Shown: positions 1 to 8,554, counted from the stretch's first letter. The stretch: 10,647 nucleotides of DNA from Flavobacteriaceae bacterium (GCA_030590765.1 JAUVCP010000039.1:1-10647); one strand, 5' to 3'. Notes: generated from the sequence alone by a model not told the origin. Numbers and translations are program-made.

Positions 1-1
1 G

Positions 2-448
2 TCAGAACTATTACGATATATGCTTTATCGAACGAATGATGACTTTGTTAAGTTAAATAATGAGTTGGATTATATTCAGAATTATTTAAAGTTGCAAAGA
101 CTTAGAATTGCTAATAATGAAAATGTAACTTTAAATATTCACGGCAATATTACAAATCAAAAAATAAGACCTTTACTTCTTATTTCATTTATTGAAAATG
201 CATTTAAATATGGAACAGATTTTAAAGGAAACACAATGGTTGATATAGATATTTATGTTAACGAAAATGAATTTAAATTCAACTGTATTAATTTGATTGG
301 TAATTCAAAAAAAGAGGATGGTAATTCGGGTATAGGAATTAAAAACACAAAAGAAAGATTAGAATTATTGTATCCCGAAAAACATGAACTAATTGTTGAA
401 AACGATGGGGAGTACTTTAAGTTATTCTTAACTTTAAATTTAGATTAA
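2..448 (+). CDS. LytS/YesM-type sensor histidine kinase, C-terminal part (5' end outside window)
   Basis: This is the C-terminal 148 residues of a membrane-type sensor kinase of the LytS/YesM family (His_kinase plus HATPase). The reading frame is open to the window edge, and the codons before the first internal ATG (position 20) read SELLRY. That is the usual sequence just after the phospho-accepting histidine region, so the ATG at 20 is not the start. Visible parts are the helix ELDYIQNYLKLQRLRI, an N-box with PLLLISFIENAFKYG, and a G-box with GIGIKNTKERLELLYP, which together form the ATP-binding domain. The H-box and sensor segment lie upstream of the window. Its stop codon directly abuts the ATG of the response regulator, so the two are almost certainly co-transcribed partners. 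The family is clear; the signal sensed is unknown. Confidence 0.93.
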   Translation, partial: SELLRYMLYRTNDDFVKLNNELDYIQNYLKLQRLRIANNENVTLNIHGNITNQKIRPLLLISFIENAFKYGTDFKGNTMVDIDIYVNENEFKFNCINLIGNSKKEDGNSGIGIKNTKERLELLYPEKHELIVENDGEYFKLFLTLNLD

Positions 449-1174
449 ATGCGCTGTGTAATTATAGATGATGAACCTTTAGCGATTGATGTAATAGAAA
501 ATTATGTTAATCAAGTTGGCGGATTGGAAATTGTTGCTAAATGTACTAATCCTTTAGAAGCAATTACAATTTTAAATAAAAAACAGGTAGATTTAATTTT
601 TTTAGATATTGAAATGCCTAATCTAACCGGAATAGAACTGGTTAAAACCTTAGATAATATTCCTCAATTTATTTTTACTACTGCTTACCCTCAATATGCT
701 TTGGAGGGTTTTGATTTGAATGCGACAGATTATTTGGTTAAACCAATTCCGTTTAATAGGTTTTTAAAAGCTATTTCTAGGGCTAAAGAAAAGTATGAAC
801 TTGAAAACTCATCTTTTAACCATCTAAAACCATTGCAGCCTGAACAAAGAGAGGTGAAAAATGATTTTATTTTTGTAAAGTCAGAATACGATAATGTAAA
901 GATAAATACTAAAGATATTAAGTATATTCAAGGGCTTAAGGACTATATTAAAATATATATTGTAGATTCAAATAAAGCAATCTTAACACTTTCGAGTTTT
1001 AAGGATATACAGGATAAACTCCCTGCTAGTCAATTTATAAGAGTCCATCGGTCATATATTGTTAATACTTCATTTATCAAATCTGTTCAAAAAACAAAAA
1101 TTATAATCGATGATATTCGTATTCCGATTGGCGAAACCTACAAAGATGAGGTTTTAAAGCGGCTGGGGGTTTAA
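449..1174 (+). CDS. LytTR-family response regulator
   Basis: This is a DNA-binding response regulator of 241 residues, the usual length for the LytR/AlgR type. Residues 1-120 form the receiver domain: acidic pocket D7-D8, phospho-accepting D53 in LIFLDIEMP, T78 and K98 in DYLVKP. Residues 139-241 form a LytTR DNA-binding domain, with the typical FIRVHRSYIVN stretch at 196-206. It begins directly after the TAA of the kinase gene with no spacer, so it is probably the cognate partner and translationally coupled. It is expected to be phosphorylated by that kinase and to bind promoter DNA in the cytoplasm. The next gene, an outer-membrane receptor, starts 104 bp downstream and is a reasonable but unproven target. 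Confidence 0.95.
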   Translation: MRCVIIDDEPLAIDVIENYVNQVGGLEIVAKCTNPLEAITILNKKQVDLIFLDIEMPNLTGIELVKTLDNIPQFIFTTAYPQYALEGFDLNATDYLVKPIPFNRFLKAISRAKEKYELENSSFNHLKPLQPEQREVKNDFIFVKSEYDNVKINTKDIKYIQGLKDYIKIYIVDSNKAILTLSSFKDIQDKLPASQFIRVHRSYIVNTSFIKSVQKTKIIIDDIRIPIGETYKDEVLKRLGV

Positions 1175-1278
1175 ACATCATTTTTACTTTTACTTTTTTT
1201 ATCTAAAATAATTGGGCTTATTTATAAAAAAATCTTCTTTCAACAAAATTACTGTAGACTATTAAAGTTTAAATATGC

Positions 1279-3600
1279 ATGAATAGATTTATAATATCAC
1301 TTATCATAATACTTTTTTCGCTTGCTGCAAGTGCGCAGCAAAAAAATACTATTAGCGGGACTATTACTGATGCTGCAACTGGAGAAACATTAATTGGAGC
1401 TACAATATTGATTAAAGAATTACCTCACACGGGAACCACCTGTAACGATTATGGTTATTATTCAATTACCTTACCAGAAGGACAATATACTTTAGAGGTT
1501 AGTTTTATAAGTTTTATAAAAGTTGTTAGATCGGTAAATCTGAATAAAAATAAAAAAATTAATATAAAACTTGAAGATGACACAAGTGTTCTTGATGAAG
1601 TTGTAATCAGTACCGAAAAGAAAAATGAGAATATAGTATCAGAAAAGATGGGTGTAGAACAAATGAAGATCAGAGATATTAAAAAAATTCCAGTTTTGTT
1701 TGGTGAGCAGGATATTATTAAAACCCTTGCTTTGACTCCAGGTGTTAAAACTACCGGAAACGGTAACGGAGGCATGTTTGTAAGGGGTGGAAATAATTCT
1801 CAAAACCTTATACTTTTAGATGAAGCAACAGTATATAATTCAAGCCACCTTATGGGATTTTTCTCTACCTTTAACAGCGATGCTATTAAGGATCTAACAC
1901 TTTATAAAGGGACAGCTCCAGCAGAATATGGAGGTAGAACTTCTTCGGTTATGGATATCAAAATGAATGAAGGCAATAATCAAAGTTATCATGTTAGTGG
2001 TGGTATAGGTATAATTTCTTCTAAATTGAATATTGAAGGTCCTATTATAAAAGATAAAGGATCATTCTTAGTAAACGGTCGCCGTACTTATGCCGATTTA
2101 TTCTTAAGGTTGTCAAAAGATGATAATATTAATAAAAACAAATTGTATTTCTATGATCTTAATGCAAAGGCAAATTACAAGATCAATGACAATAATCGAA
2201 TTTTTATTTCGGGATATTTTGGAAGAGATGAGGTGTCGTTTCAGGAAAAATTTGGAATAGACTGGGGTAATGTTACAGGTACTTTAAGATGGAATCATAT
2301 TTGGAACAATAAACTGTTTAGTAATACCTCGTTAATTTATTCTGATTATGATTATAAAGTTGCTATTACCGAAGGGGACGATGATTTTAGTTTGACCTCG
2401 GTAATTAAGAACTGGAATTTAAAACAAGATTTTCAGTATTATTTGAATAATAAAAACACTTTTACTTTTGGCTTTAACCTTCAATATCAAACAATAACAC
2501 CAGGACAAATAGATGTATCAGAAGGCTCTAATATTATTCCTGTTGAACTTGAAGATAGATTTGCATTGGATAATGCATTGTTCTTTAGCAATGATTGGAA
2601 ACCCAATAATAAATTAAAAATTACTTATGGATTACGATTAAGTTCTTTCAATTTACTCGGTCCGGGTAATTTTTACTCTTATAATGATGATGGTAAAGTT
2701 ACCGATACTATAGCCTATAAATCAAGGGAAGTTGTGAAAACCTATTTAAATTTAGAGCCTCGAATAAATGCAGCCTATATTTTAAATGAATCAACATCAA
2801 TAAAGGCATCCTATACTAGAAACACACAGAACCTACATCTTATACAAAACTCAAATTCATCTACTCCAACTGATATATGGATCTCATCGAGTAATAATAT
2901 CAAACCAGAGATAAGTGATCAGGTAGCTATTGGGTATTTTAAGAATTTTAAAAATAACGAATACCAGTTTTCTGGTGAATTGTATTATCGCTGGATGCAA
3001 AACCAAATCGATCTGAAAAACGGTGCCGAAATAAGAGCAAATGAATTTATTGAAGGAGAATTGCTTTTTGGGTCTGGTAGATCATACGGAATGGAATTGA
3101 TGCTAAAAAGAAAATACAAAAAATTAAATGGATGGATATCTTATACTTTGTCAAGAACTGAAAGGCAAATAGAAGGGATAAACGATAATAATTGGTATCC
3201 GGCAAGACAAGATGCTACACATGATATTTCGGTTGTAGGTATTTATGACCACAGTAATAAATGGAGTTTTTCGGCAACATGGGTCTACAATACCGGTAAT
3301 GCAGTAACTTTTCCGAGTGGTAAATATGAAATTGACGGTGGTGTTGAATTCTATTATACAGAAAGAAACGGATACAGAATGCCAGCATATCACAGGTTAG
3401 ATCTGGCCGCAACCAAATATATCAAAAGATCTGATAAGTTTGAAAGCAGTTTGAGTTTTTCATTGTACAATGCTTACGGAAGAAAAAATGCATACGCAAT
3501 TGATTTTGAAACTGACGCTGATGATTCATCAAGAACAATCGCAGTAAAAACATATTTATTCACTTTTATACCTTCCATATCGTATAATTTTAAATTTTAG
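1279..3600 (+). CDS. TonB-dependent outer-membrane receptor with carboxypeptidase-like N-terminal domain
   Basis: This is a 773-residue outer-membrane transporter. Residues 1-19 are a Sec signal peptide (hydrophobic run ending SASA before Q20). Residues about 23-108 form a carboxypeptidase-regulatory-like beta-sandwich (ISGTITDAATGETLIGATI) ending in the LDEVVIS motif that precedes the plug. The plug follows at about 125-230, with IIKTLALTPGVK, GMFVRGGNNSQNLILLDEA and YKGTAPAEYGGR. The rest is a beta-barrel ending in phenylalanine (SYNFKF), as expected for BAM-dependent insertion. The ATG is the first in-frame start before the signal peptide. A DUF4249 lipoprotein gene follows one base after the stop, a common arrangement in Bacteroidota. 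Uptake would be powered by TonB-ExbBD; the substrate cannot be told from sequence. Confidence 0.93.
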   Translation: MNRFIISLIIILFSLAASAQQKNTISGTITDAATGETLIGATILIKELPHTGTTCNDYGYYSITLPEGQYTLEVSFISFIKVVRSVNLNKNKKINIKLEDDTSVLDEVVISTEKKNENIVSEKMGVEQMKIRDIKKIPVLFGEQDIIKTLALTPGVKTTGNGNGGMFVRGGNNSQNLILLDEATVYNSSHLMGFFSTFNSDAIKDLTLYKGTAPAEYGGRTSSVMDIKMNEGNNQSYHVSGGIGIISSKLNIEGPIIKDKGSFLVNGRRTYADLFLRLSKDDNINKNKLYFYDLNAKANYKINDNNRIFISGYFGRDEVSFQEKFGIDWGNVTGTLRWNHIWNNKLFSNTSLIYSDYDYKVAITEGDDDFSLTSVIKNWNLKQDFQYYLNNKNTFTFGFNLQYQTITPGQIDVSEGSNIIPVELEDRFALDNALFFSNDWKPNNKLKITYGLRLSSFNLLGPGNFYSYNDDGKVTDTIAYKSREVVKTYLNLEPRINAAYILNESTSIKASYTRNTQNLHLIQNSNSSTPTDIWISSSNNIKPEISDQVAIGYFKNFKNNEYQFSGELYYRWMQNQIDLKNGAEIRANEFIEGELLFGSGRSYGMELMLKRKYKKLNGWISYTLSRTERQIEGINDNNWYPARQDATHDISVVGIYDHSNKWSFSATWVYNTGNAVTFPSGKYEIDGGVEFYYTERNGYRMPAYHRLDLAATKYIKRSDKFESSLSFSLYNAYGRKNAYAIDFETDADDSSRTIAVKTYLFTFIPSISYNFKF

Positions 3601-3601
3601 T

Positions 3602-4423
3602 ATGATGAAAACATTTCCATATAATAAATTTTTATCTATAGCTGTTATAGTAGTTTTTTTAGCTTCCTGTACCGAAGAAATTGTTGTGAATTTAAATTCT
3701 TCAGATTCGCAGATTGTTATTGAAGGAAACGTGTCTTCTGATGGAGAATTTTCAATAATTAAGATATCAAAATCTGTTGATTTTAATGAAAGTAATGATT
3801 TTCCTAAGGTTGAGGGAGCCCTTGTGACACTTGGGGATAATCTTGGAAATTTAGAAATTTTAAATGAAACATCATCAGGTGTTTATTCAACTTCATCATT
3901 ATTAGGTGTAATAGATAGAACCTATTTTTTAACTGTTGATACAGGAGGAAACACCTTTACATCCACGTCAGTTTTACCTAAGCAAGTTGATTTTGGATCA
4001 TTAGAAATCGAAGAAAGTGAAACGGGAGGAGGTGGGCCTGTTGGTGAAGAAGAAAGTTCAAATTATGATGTATTTGTAACATATAGTGATCCAGAAGGTG
4101 AAAAGAACTTTTATCGCTTTATAGAAATAGTTAATGATAAAAAAGAAGGAGTTTATGTTTTTGATGATCGACTATCAGACGGTCTCAAAGTAAAGCAAAA
4201 TTTGAGAAGAAGAGGTCGGGATTATAAACCAAATGATTCTGTTCAAATAATAATGCAATGTATTGATGAAAATGTATATAATTACTTTTCAAGTTTTGGT
4301 ACTACTGAAGGCAATCCTTTAAACACATCAACCCCTGCAAATCCAAATACAAATATTAAAGGAGCTGTTTTAGGTTATTTTAGTGCTCATACTGTTGAAG
4401 CAAAACAAGAAAAAATCAACTAA
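3602..4423 (+). CDS. DUF4249-family outer-membrane lipoprotein
   Basis: This is a 273-residue lipoprotein. A type II signal peptide ends in the lipobox LASC, with the lipidated cysteine at residue 23. It is followed by TEE, an acidic stretch resembling the lipoprotein surface-export signals of Bacteroidota, so surface exposure is possible. The family assignment rests on the N-terminal IVIEGNVSSDGEF segment, the LPKQVDF region, and the C-terminal signature NTNIKGAVLGYFSAHTV, which I recognise from DUF4249 proteins. A glycine- and glutamate-rich insert lies near residues 139-152. The gene starts one base after the receptor stop; a second ATG lies one codon on. It is very likely an accessory component of the adjacent receptor, perhaps in substrate capture. 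The biochemical role of the family is unknown. Confidence 0.85.
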   Translation: MMKTFPYNKFLSIAVIVVFLASCTEEIVVNLNSSDSQIVIEGNVSSDGEFSIIKISKSVDFNESNDFPKVEGALVTLGDNLGNLEILNETSSGVYSTSSLLGVIDRTYFLTVDTGGNTFTSTSVLPKQVDFGSLEIEESETGGGGPVGEEESSNYDVFVTYSDPEGEKNFYRFIEIVNDKKEGVYVFDDRLSDGLKVKQNLRRRGRDYKPNDSVQIIMQCIDENVYNYFSSFGTTEGNPLNTSTPANPNTNIKGAVLGYFSAHTVEAKQEKIN

Positions 4424-4446
4424 ACTGTTTACAATTACAAGTTTAG
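4420..4446 (+). terminator. Possible hairpin terminator after the DUF4249 gene
   Basis: An imperfect stem pairs CTAAAC (4420-4425) with GTTTAG (4441-4446) and continues as TGT (4426-4428) with ACA (4437-4439) past one bulged A, around an 8-nt loop. It overlaps the stop codon and is followed by the weak T-rich run TCTTTTAT. The stem is poor in GC, so strength is uncertain. Its position at the end of the receptor-lipoprotein unit supports a terminator role. Confidence 0.4.
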
Positions 4447-4467
4447 TCTTTTATATATAATTCTGAT

Positions 4468-4491
4468 ATTATGTACATTAATGTACATAAT
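4468..4491. promoter_or_regulatory. Perfect 24-bp palindrome, candidate operator
   Basis: The 24 bases centred between 4479 and 4480 are an exact inverted repeat. They consist of two copies of the self-complementary octamer ATGTACAT (4471-4478 and 4481-4488) separated by TA and flanked by ATT/AAT. Such symmetry suggests a site for a dimeric or paired-dimer regulator. It ends three bases before the ATG of the doubtful small ORF at 4494 and lies about 400 bp upstream of the GLPGLI gene. No regulator can be assigned, and chance AT-rich symmetry is possible but unlikely at this length. Confidence 0.45.
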
Positions 4492-4493
4492 TA

Positions 4494-4727
4494 ATGTTAT
4501 TCATAAAATGGTTCAATCAAATTTTTTCAGAGTCTGTCTATACATTTTACCTGTTTGTATATCATATTTTTAAAAGTTTTTTATTGGTGGTAAATTTGTT
4601 CTATAAATTAATTAATATTTTTTCTTTTAAACTACCAGCTTACAATGTGCCTGTTATCGACAGTAGTCAAACAAGCGAAGAAACCTATGATGAAGGTGAA
4701 AAACCAAGTAATATTGATAGAATGTAG
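4494..4727 (+). CDS. Small hypothetical membrane-like protein (doubtful)
   Basis: This is an open frame of 77 codons. The first 50 residues are rich in Phe, Leu, Ile and Tyr and could form one membrane helix (about 15-45). The last 27 are polar and acidic (SQTSEETYDEGEKPSNIDRM). That switch to a soluble, charged tail argues mildly for a real protein, because a random AT-rich frame would not be expected to change so sharply. Against it: there is no recognisable family, no evident ribosome binding site, and a start only three bases after the palindrome. I do not recognise it and cannot suggest a function. It may also be spurious. Confidence 0.3.
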   Translation: MLFIKWFNQIFSESVYTFYLFVYHIFKSFLLVVNLFYKLINIFSFKLPAYNVPVIDSSQTSEETYDEGEKPSNIDRM

Positions 4728-4749
4728 GTTTTGAGTTGTTAAGGGGATG

Positions 4750-4840
4750 AAAGGTTGAGTTTTTTTAAAGTTTAATTCCAACTTATTGGTTAAACAATTT
4801 AAATTACCTTTTACTTTAAATTGAAATTAACTCAACCTTT
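4750..4840. repeat. Nested inverted-repeat structure upstream of the GLPGLI gene
   Basis: A perfect 12-bp inverted repeat, AAAGGTTGAGTT (4750-4761) and AACTCAACCTTT (4829-4840), encloses a second one, TTTAAAGT (4764-4771) and ACTTTAAA (4813-4820). Inside these sits a small hairpin, CCAA-CTTA-TTGG (4778-4789), flanked by TTTAA and TTAAA. The whole could fold as a long leader stem-loop, or be a short MITE-like insertion with 12-bp terminal repeats. No target-site duplication is evident. It ends 47 bp before the GLPGLI start codon, so it may affect expression of that operon. Confidence 0.5.
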
Positions 4841-4887
4841 TTTAAACCAAATTGCTCCATACAAGTCAAACTATAAATCCTAAAATT

Positions 4888-5724
4888 ATGAATACAAGAA
4901 TTTTTTTTACATTAAGTCTTATTCTTTTAACAAGCTATTTAACTACTGCACAAAATTTTCAGGGCAAAGCGTATTATGCTTCAAAATCGAATTACGATAT
5001 AGACTTGAGTAACGGAGAGATGCCTCAAGAAATAAAGGATAGAATAAAACAGCGCATGAAAAGTATGTCTTCAAAAAGCTTTATTCTTGAATTTAATAAC
5101 GATGTTTCACTTTATACCGAAGAAGAGAGATTAGAACAAGCAAATCAACAAGGATTTGGAGGTATGAGAATGATATTAAGTGGTCAAGATGACGGGAATT
5201 ATTATAAAAATATTTCAGAAAAAAAATACACAAATCAAAAAGACCTCTACGGTAAAATTTTTCTTGTAAAAGATTCTTTAAAGCAATTTGACTGGAAACT
5301 TGAAAACGATATAAAAACCATTGGTAATTATACTTGTTTTAAAGCTACTACTGCCATAGTTAGTTACAAACCAAAACTTCCATTTAATCGAAATTCTGAT
5401 GAGAAAGAGGAAGATGAAAAAGAGGAGTCTGAGCCTGAAATTATACTTGTTACAGCTTGGTATACATTAGATATTCCTATTAAACAAGGCCCTGGTAGGT
5501 TTTGGGGTTTGCCCGGTTTAATTTTAGAGGTTCATACAGAAAACAATGTTTTATTATGTACAAAGATTCAATTAGAAAGAGGGAATAAAAAAACAGTTAC
5601 ACAACCAAAAAAAGGAAAAGTTGTTAATCAGGATGAATACAACAAGATTAATAAAGATAAACAAAAAGAATTACAAGAAAGTTTTAGAAACAGAAGAGGT
5701 TCAGGTGGAAGGTTTAGAAATTAA
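4888..5724 (+). CDS. GLPGLI family protein
   Basis: This is a 278-residue exported protein of the GLPGLI family, named after a motif present exactly here at residues 207-212 inside GRFWGLPGLILEV. A signal peptide covers residues 1-21 (hydrophobic core, then TTAQ). An in-frame TTG 36 bp upstream would only add a polar extension before the signal peptide, so the ATG at 4888 is preferred. Other typical parts are GKAYYASK after the signal peptide, FDWKLENDIKTIGNYTCFKAT, and VTAWYTLDIP just before the motif. Oddities are an acidic tract at about 171-184 and an Arg/Gly-rich tail. The family usually sits next to an outer-membrane receptor gene, as here: the next gene starts three bases after the stop. 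It is probably periplasmic or at the outer membrane; its molecular function is unknown. Confidence 0.92.
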   Translation: MNTRIFFTLSLILLTSYLTTAQNFQGKAYYASKSNYDIDLSNGEMPQEIKDRIKQRMKSMSSKSFILEFNNDVSLYTEEERLEQANQQGFGGMRMILSGQDDGNYYKNISEKKYTNQKDLYGKIFLVKDSLKQFDWKLENDIKTIGNYTCFKATTAIVSYKPKLPFNRNSDEKEEDEKEESEPEIILVTAWYTLDIPIKQGPGRFWGLPGLILEVHTENNVLLCTKIQLERGNKKTVTQPKKGKVVNQDEYNKINKDKQKELQESFRNRRGSGGRFRN

Positions 5725-5727
5725 AAA

Positions 5728-8454
5728 ATGAATTTATATATATTTAAATATCGACTGTCAATCTTTTTTCTTGCAGTATCATCTTTTGTTTTTTCACAAG
5801 ATGTTAAATTTTCAGGTACTGTAACAGATAGTTTAGGAAGGCCATTAGAGTTGGCAAACGTAATTGCCTTAAATAAATTTACAAACAAACTGGCATCTTA
5901 TTCTATCACTAATAATAAAGGTGAATATAAAATCAATTTAACTTCACAAAACACCTACAGCCTAAAAGTTAGTTTTGTTGGTTATCAATCCATTAATTAC
6001 GAAATTGATATTCCTGAAAAGAGTGACGATATTACAAAAGATTTTGCGATGTATGATGATAAATCAATTTTAGACGAAGTTACTTTGACATACGAAATGC
6101 CAGTAACCATTAAAGGAGACACTATTGTTTATAATGCAGATTCATTTAATACCGGAACAGAAAAAAAATTAAAAGATGTATTGCAAAATTTACCGGGTAT
6201 AGAAATTAATGATCTAGGGCAAATTGAAGTCGAAGGTAAACAAGTGAAAAAAATAATGGTAGAAGGGAAAGATTTTTTTGATGGAGATTCAAAATTGGCA
6301 ATAGAAAATATTCCTTCTGATGCAATTGACAAAGTAGAAGTTTTAAAAAATTATAGTGAGATTAATCAACTTAGCGGTATTACGAATAATGAAGATGATA
6401 TAGCAATCAATATCAAATTAAAAGAAGGTAAAAAAGAGTTTTGGTTCGGGCAGGTTTCTGCCGGTGGTGATTTAGATAAACACTATATAGTAAACCCTAA
6501 ACTATTTTTTTACAGTCCCGAAAAGAGTATCAACATCATTTCAAATATTAACAATATTGGAGAAATATCGTTTGACAGACGCGATTATTTTAAATTTACA
6601 GGTGGTTTTAGAAACCTTTCAAGTGGTTCAGGTACTTCTTTAGATCTTTCTACAGGTTCTGATGATTTGGGATTTACAATGTTAAAAGATAATAAGGCAA
6701 ATGAAATTATTTCAAAATTCGGTGCTGCAAACTTTAGTTATTCTCCAAATGAAAAATGGAATATGAGTGGTTTTTTTATTTTTTCAGATACAGATACTGA
6801 ACTATTGGAAATTACTACAAAAAATTATGTTGACGGGGCCAAAGAATTTTTAGAAACAAAATCTGATCAGGATAATACTTTAGCCTTAGCCAAATTTAGT
6901 TCTTCGTACAATCCAAATATTAATTTCCAGTTAGATTACGATATTTTAGTAAAATTATCAGACCAAAAAGAAAATAGCGAATTACTATCTTCCTTTGCAG
7001 ATGTTGAGAATAAAATAAAAACATTATCAAAAGATAATCCTTTTTCTATCAACCAAAATCTGAATACGTATCTTACTTTGAATGAAAAAAATATTTTTGC
7101 AGGTAAATTCCAATATTTACTTTCAGAAGAAGTACCATTTTACAACGCCACTTTTTTAGGATTAGGAGTTGATCCTAGCCCTAATGAATTACCATTTTCA
7201 ACCATTTTTCCTTATGATACTAATCAGGAGGATTATAGTGTCAATCAAAATAAAACTATTAAAACCAATAAGTTTGAAGGAAAAATTGATTACTATTTTT
7301 TATTAAATAACAAGAGCCATTTAAATTTTACCGTTGGAGGCATAATTAGTGAAGAAAAATTGAACACTAATATATTTCAAATATTGGATGATGACAGTGC
7401 ATATGATTTTACCGAACCTGAATTTAATAATGATATAACTTATAATTTTACTGATATTTTTTTTGGTTTACATTATAAATTTGTTTTAGGAAAATTTACA
7501 TTTGATCCGGGTTTGAGTGTTCATAATTATAACACAAAAAATAAACAGTTTGGTACTACTAAAGAGGATAATGAAACTAAATTCCTTCCTGATTTTTATG
7601 TAAACTATAAATTTAAAGCTTCAGAAAATTTACGTTTTACTTATGCAATGACCACGCATTATCCGAGTATCACTAAATTGGCTGAAGCTTATGTTTTTAA
7701 TAATTATAATTCATTATTTTTAGGAAACAGAACTATTAAAAACGGACTGTATCAAAATTATAAATTGTTCTATTCAAGTTTTAGCCTGTTTAATTTTACT
7801 AATGTATCAGCTTCTATAAATTATTCAAAAAAGAAAGATGCCATAAAAAACAAAGTATATTTTGAAGAAATAAATAGGGTTTCAACACCAGTCAATTCAC
7901 CCTTTGAAGATGAGTCAATATCAGGGAATGCTCGCTGGCAAAGAACTTTTGGAAAGTATAAAGTATCTCTTAGAGGGAATTTTGCATGGTCAAATTATTA
8001 TAATTTGGTTAATGATGATATAAATGAATCAAATGAAATAAGACAGGATTATACAGCTAGTGTTTCCACAAATTTCAGAAAAGGACCAAATTTTGAAGTG
8101 GGCTACAAGTGGATGAAAAATGACTATGATTACGGCACATCTGAAGGAGCTTATTATACAAACAAACCATTTGCCAGAATGGATGTTAAATTTTTAAAAG
8201 ATTTTATGTTTAATGTAGATTATAGCTATTATAATTATTCTGATGGAGATAATACCCTAAACACATATTCATTTTTAGATGCTGATTTAACTTACCAAAA
8301 AACAAACAGCAAATGGGAATTTAAATTAGGGTTAACCAACATACTTGATACAGAATCTATAAATCAAGATAGTTTTAACGAATTATTTATAAGCACAACT
8401 GAATACTTTGTTCAACCTCGTTATGCTGTATTTATTGTGAAATATAATTTATAA
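5728..8454 (+). CDS. Outer-membrane beta-barrel / TonB-receptor-like protein with carboxypeptidase-like domain
   Basis: This is a 908-residue outer-membrane protein. A signal peptide ends at about residue 23 (FVFS before Q24). Residues about 27-110 form a carboxypeptidase-regulatory-like domain (FSGTVTDSLGRPLELANV). A plug-like segment at about 125-235 contains KGDTIVYNADSF, LKDVLQNLPGIEI and KIMVEGKDFFDGD. That segment is characteristic of the Bacteroidota outer-membrane beta-barrel family related to TonB-dependent receptors. The remainder is barrel with alternating aromatic and polar strands, ending VFIVKYNL. It is co-oriented with and three bases from the GLPGLI gene, so the two probably form a transcription unit and may work together. 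Whether it needs TonB is unknown, as is its substrate. Confidence 0.92.
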   Translation: MNLYIFKYRLSIFFLAVSSFVFSQDVKFSGTVTDSLGRPLELANVIALNKFTNKLASYSITNNKGEYKINLTSQNTYSLKVSFVGYQSINYEIDIPEKSDDITKDFAMYDDKSILDEVTLTYEMPVTIKGDTIVYNADSFNTGTEKKLKDVLQNLPGIEINDLGQIEVEGKQVKKIMVEGKDFFDGDSKLAIENIPSDAIDKVEVLKNYSEINQLSGITNNEDDIAINIKLKEGKKEFWFGQVSAGGDLDKHYIVNPKLFFYSPEKSINIISNINNIGEISFDRRDYFKFTGGFRNLSSGSGTSLDLSTGSDDLGFTMLKDNKANEIISKFGAANFSYSPNEKWNMSGFFIFSDTDTELLEITTKNYVDGAKEFLETKSDQDNTLALAKFSSSYNPNINFQLDYDILVKLSDQKENSELLSSFADVENKIKTLSKDNPFSINQNLNTYLTLNEKNIFAGKFQYLLSEEVPFYNATFLGLGVDPSPNELPFSTIFPYDTNQEDYSVNQNKTIKTNKFEGKIDYYFLLNNKSHLNFTVGGIISEEKLNTNIFQILDDDSAYDFTEPEFNNDITYNFTDIFFGLHYKFVLGKFTFDPGLSVHNYNTKNKQFGTTKEDNETKFLPDFYVNYKFKASENLRFTYAMTTHYPSITKLAEAYVFNNYNSLFLGNRTIKNGLYQNYKLFYSSFSLFNFTNVSASINYSKKKDAIKNKVYFEEINRVSTPVNSPFEDESISGNARWQRTFGKYKVSLRGNFAWSNYYNLVNDDINESNEIRQDYTASVSTNFRKGPNFEVGYKWMKNDYDYGTSEGAYYTNKPFARMDVKFLKDFMFNVDYSYYNYSDGDNTLNTYSFLDADLTYQKTNSKWEFKLGLTNILDTESINQDSFNELFISTTEYFVQPRYAVFIVKYNL

Positions 8455-8456
8455 GT

Positions 8457-8480
8457 TATAGAAAAGTATAGATTTCTATA
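8457..8480 (+). terminator. Possible hairpin terminator after the barrel-protein gene
   Basis: A perfect 8-bp stem, TATAGAAA (8457-8464) with TTTCTATA (8473-8480), has an 8-nt loop and starts two bases after the stop codon. It is AU-rich and lacks a strong T run (TATTTGAATC follows), so it is only a weak terminator candidate. Its position at the end of the operon supports the role. Confidence 0.4.
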
Positions 8481-8554
8481 TATTTGAATCAAACCATCAT
8501 CAATTTCAGTTTAATATATAGTAAAAAAGAGATAATTCGCCTTAAAATTAATTT

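Noticed and set aside
20..22. ATG at position 20 as the start of the kinase
   Set aside because: The frame is open upstream and the preceding codons read SELLRY, a conserved kinase segment, so this is an internal Met of a gene cut by the window edge.
1175..1278. Promoter of the first receptor gene
   Set aside because: The 104-bp spacer is AT-rich, but I found no convincing match to the Bacteroidota -33 TTTG / -7 TAnnTTTG pattern at proper spacing.
1458..1775. Antisense reading frames inside the first receptor gene (also 3151-3412) and the second barrel gene (6129-6332)
   Set aside because: They have no family features and low-complexity composition, and they are fully covered by well-supported genes on the other strand.
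4786..4812. TTGG ... TACCTTTT as a promoter for the GLPGLI operon
   Set aside because: The -7-like box lacks the final G and the spacing of 15 bp is short, so the match is too weak to annotate.
4852..4887. Upstream TTG start for the GLPGLI gene
   Set aside because: It would place 12 polar residues before a normal signal peptide; the ATG at 4888 begins the signal peptide directly.
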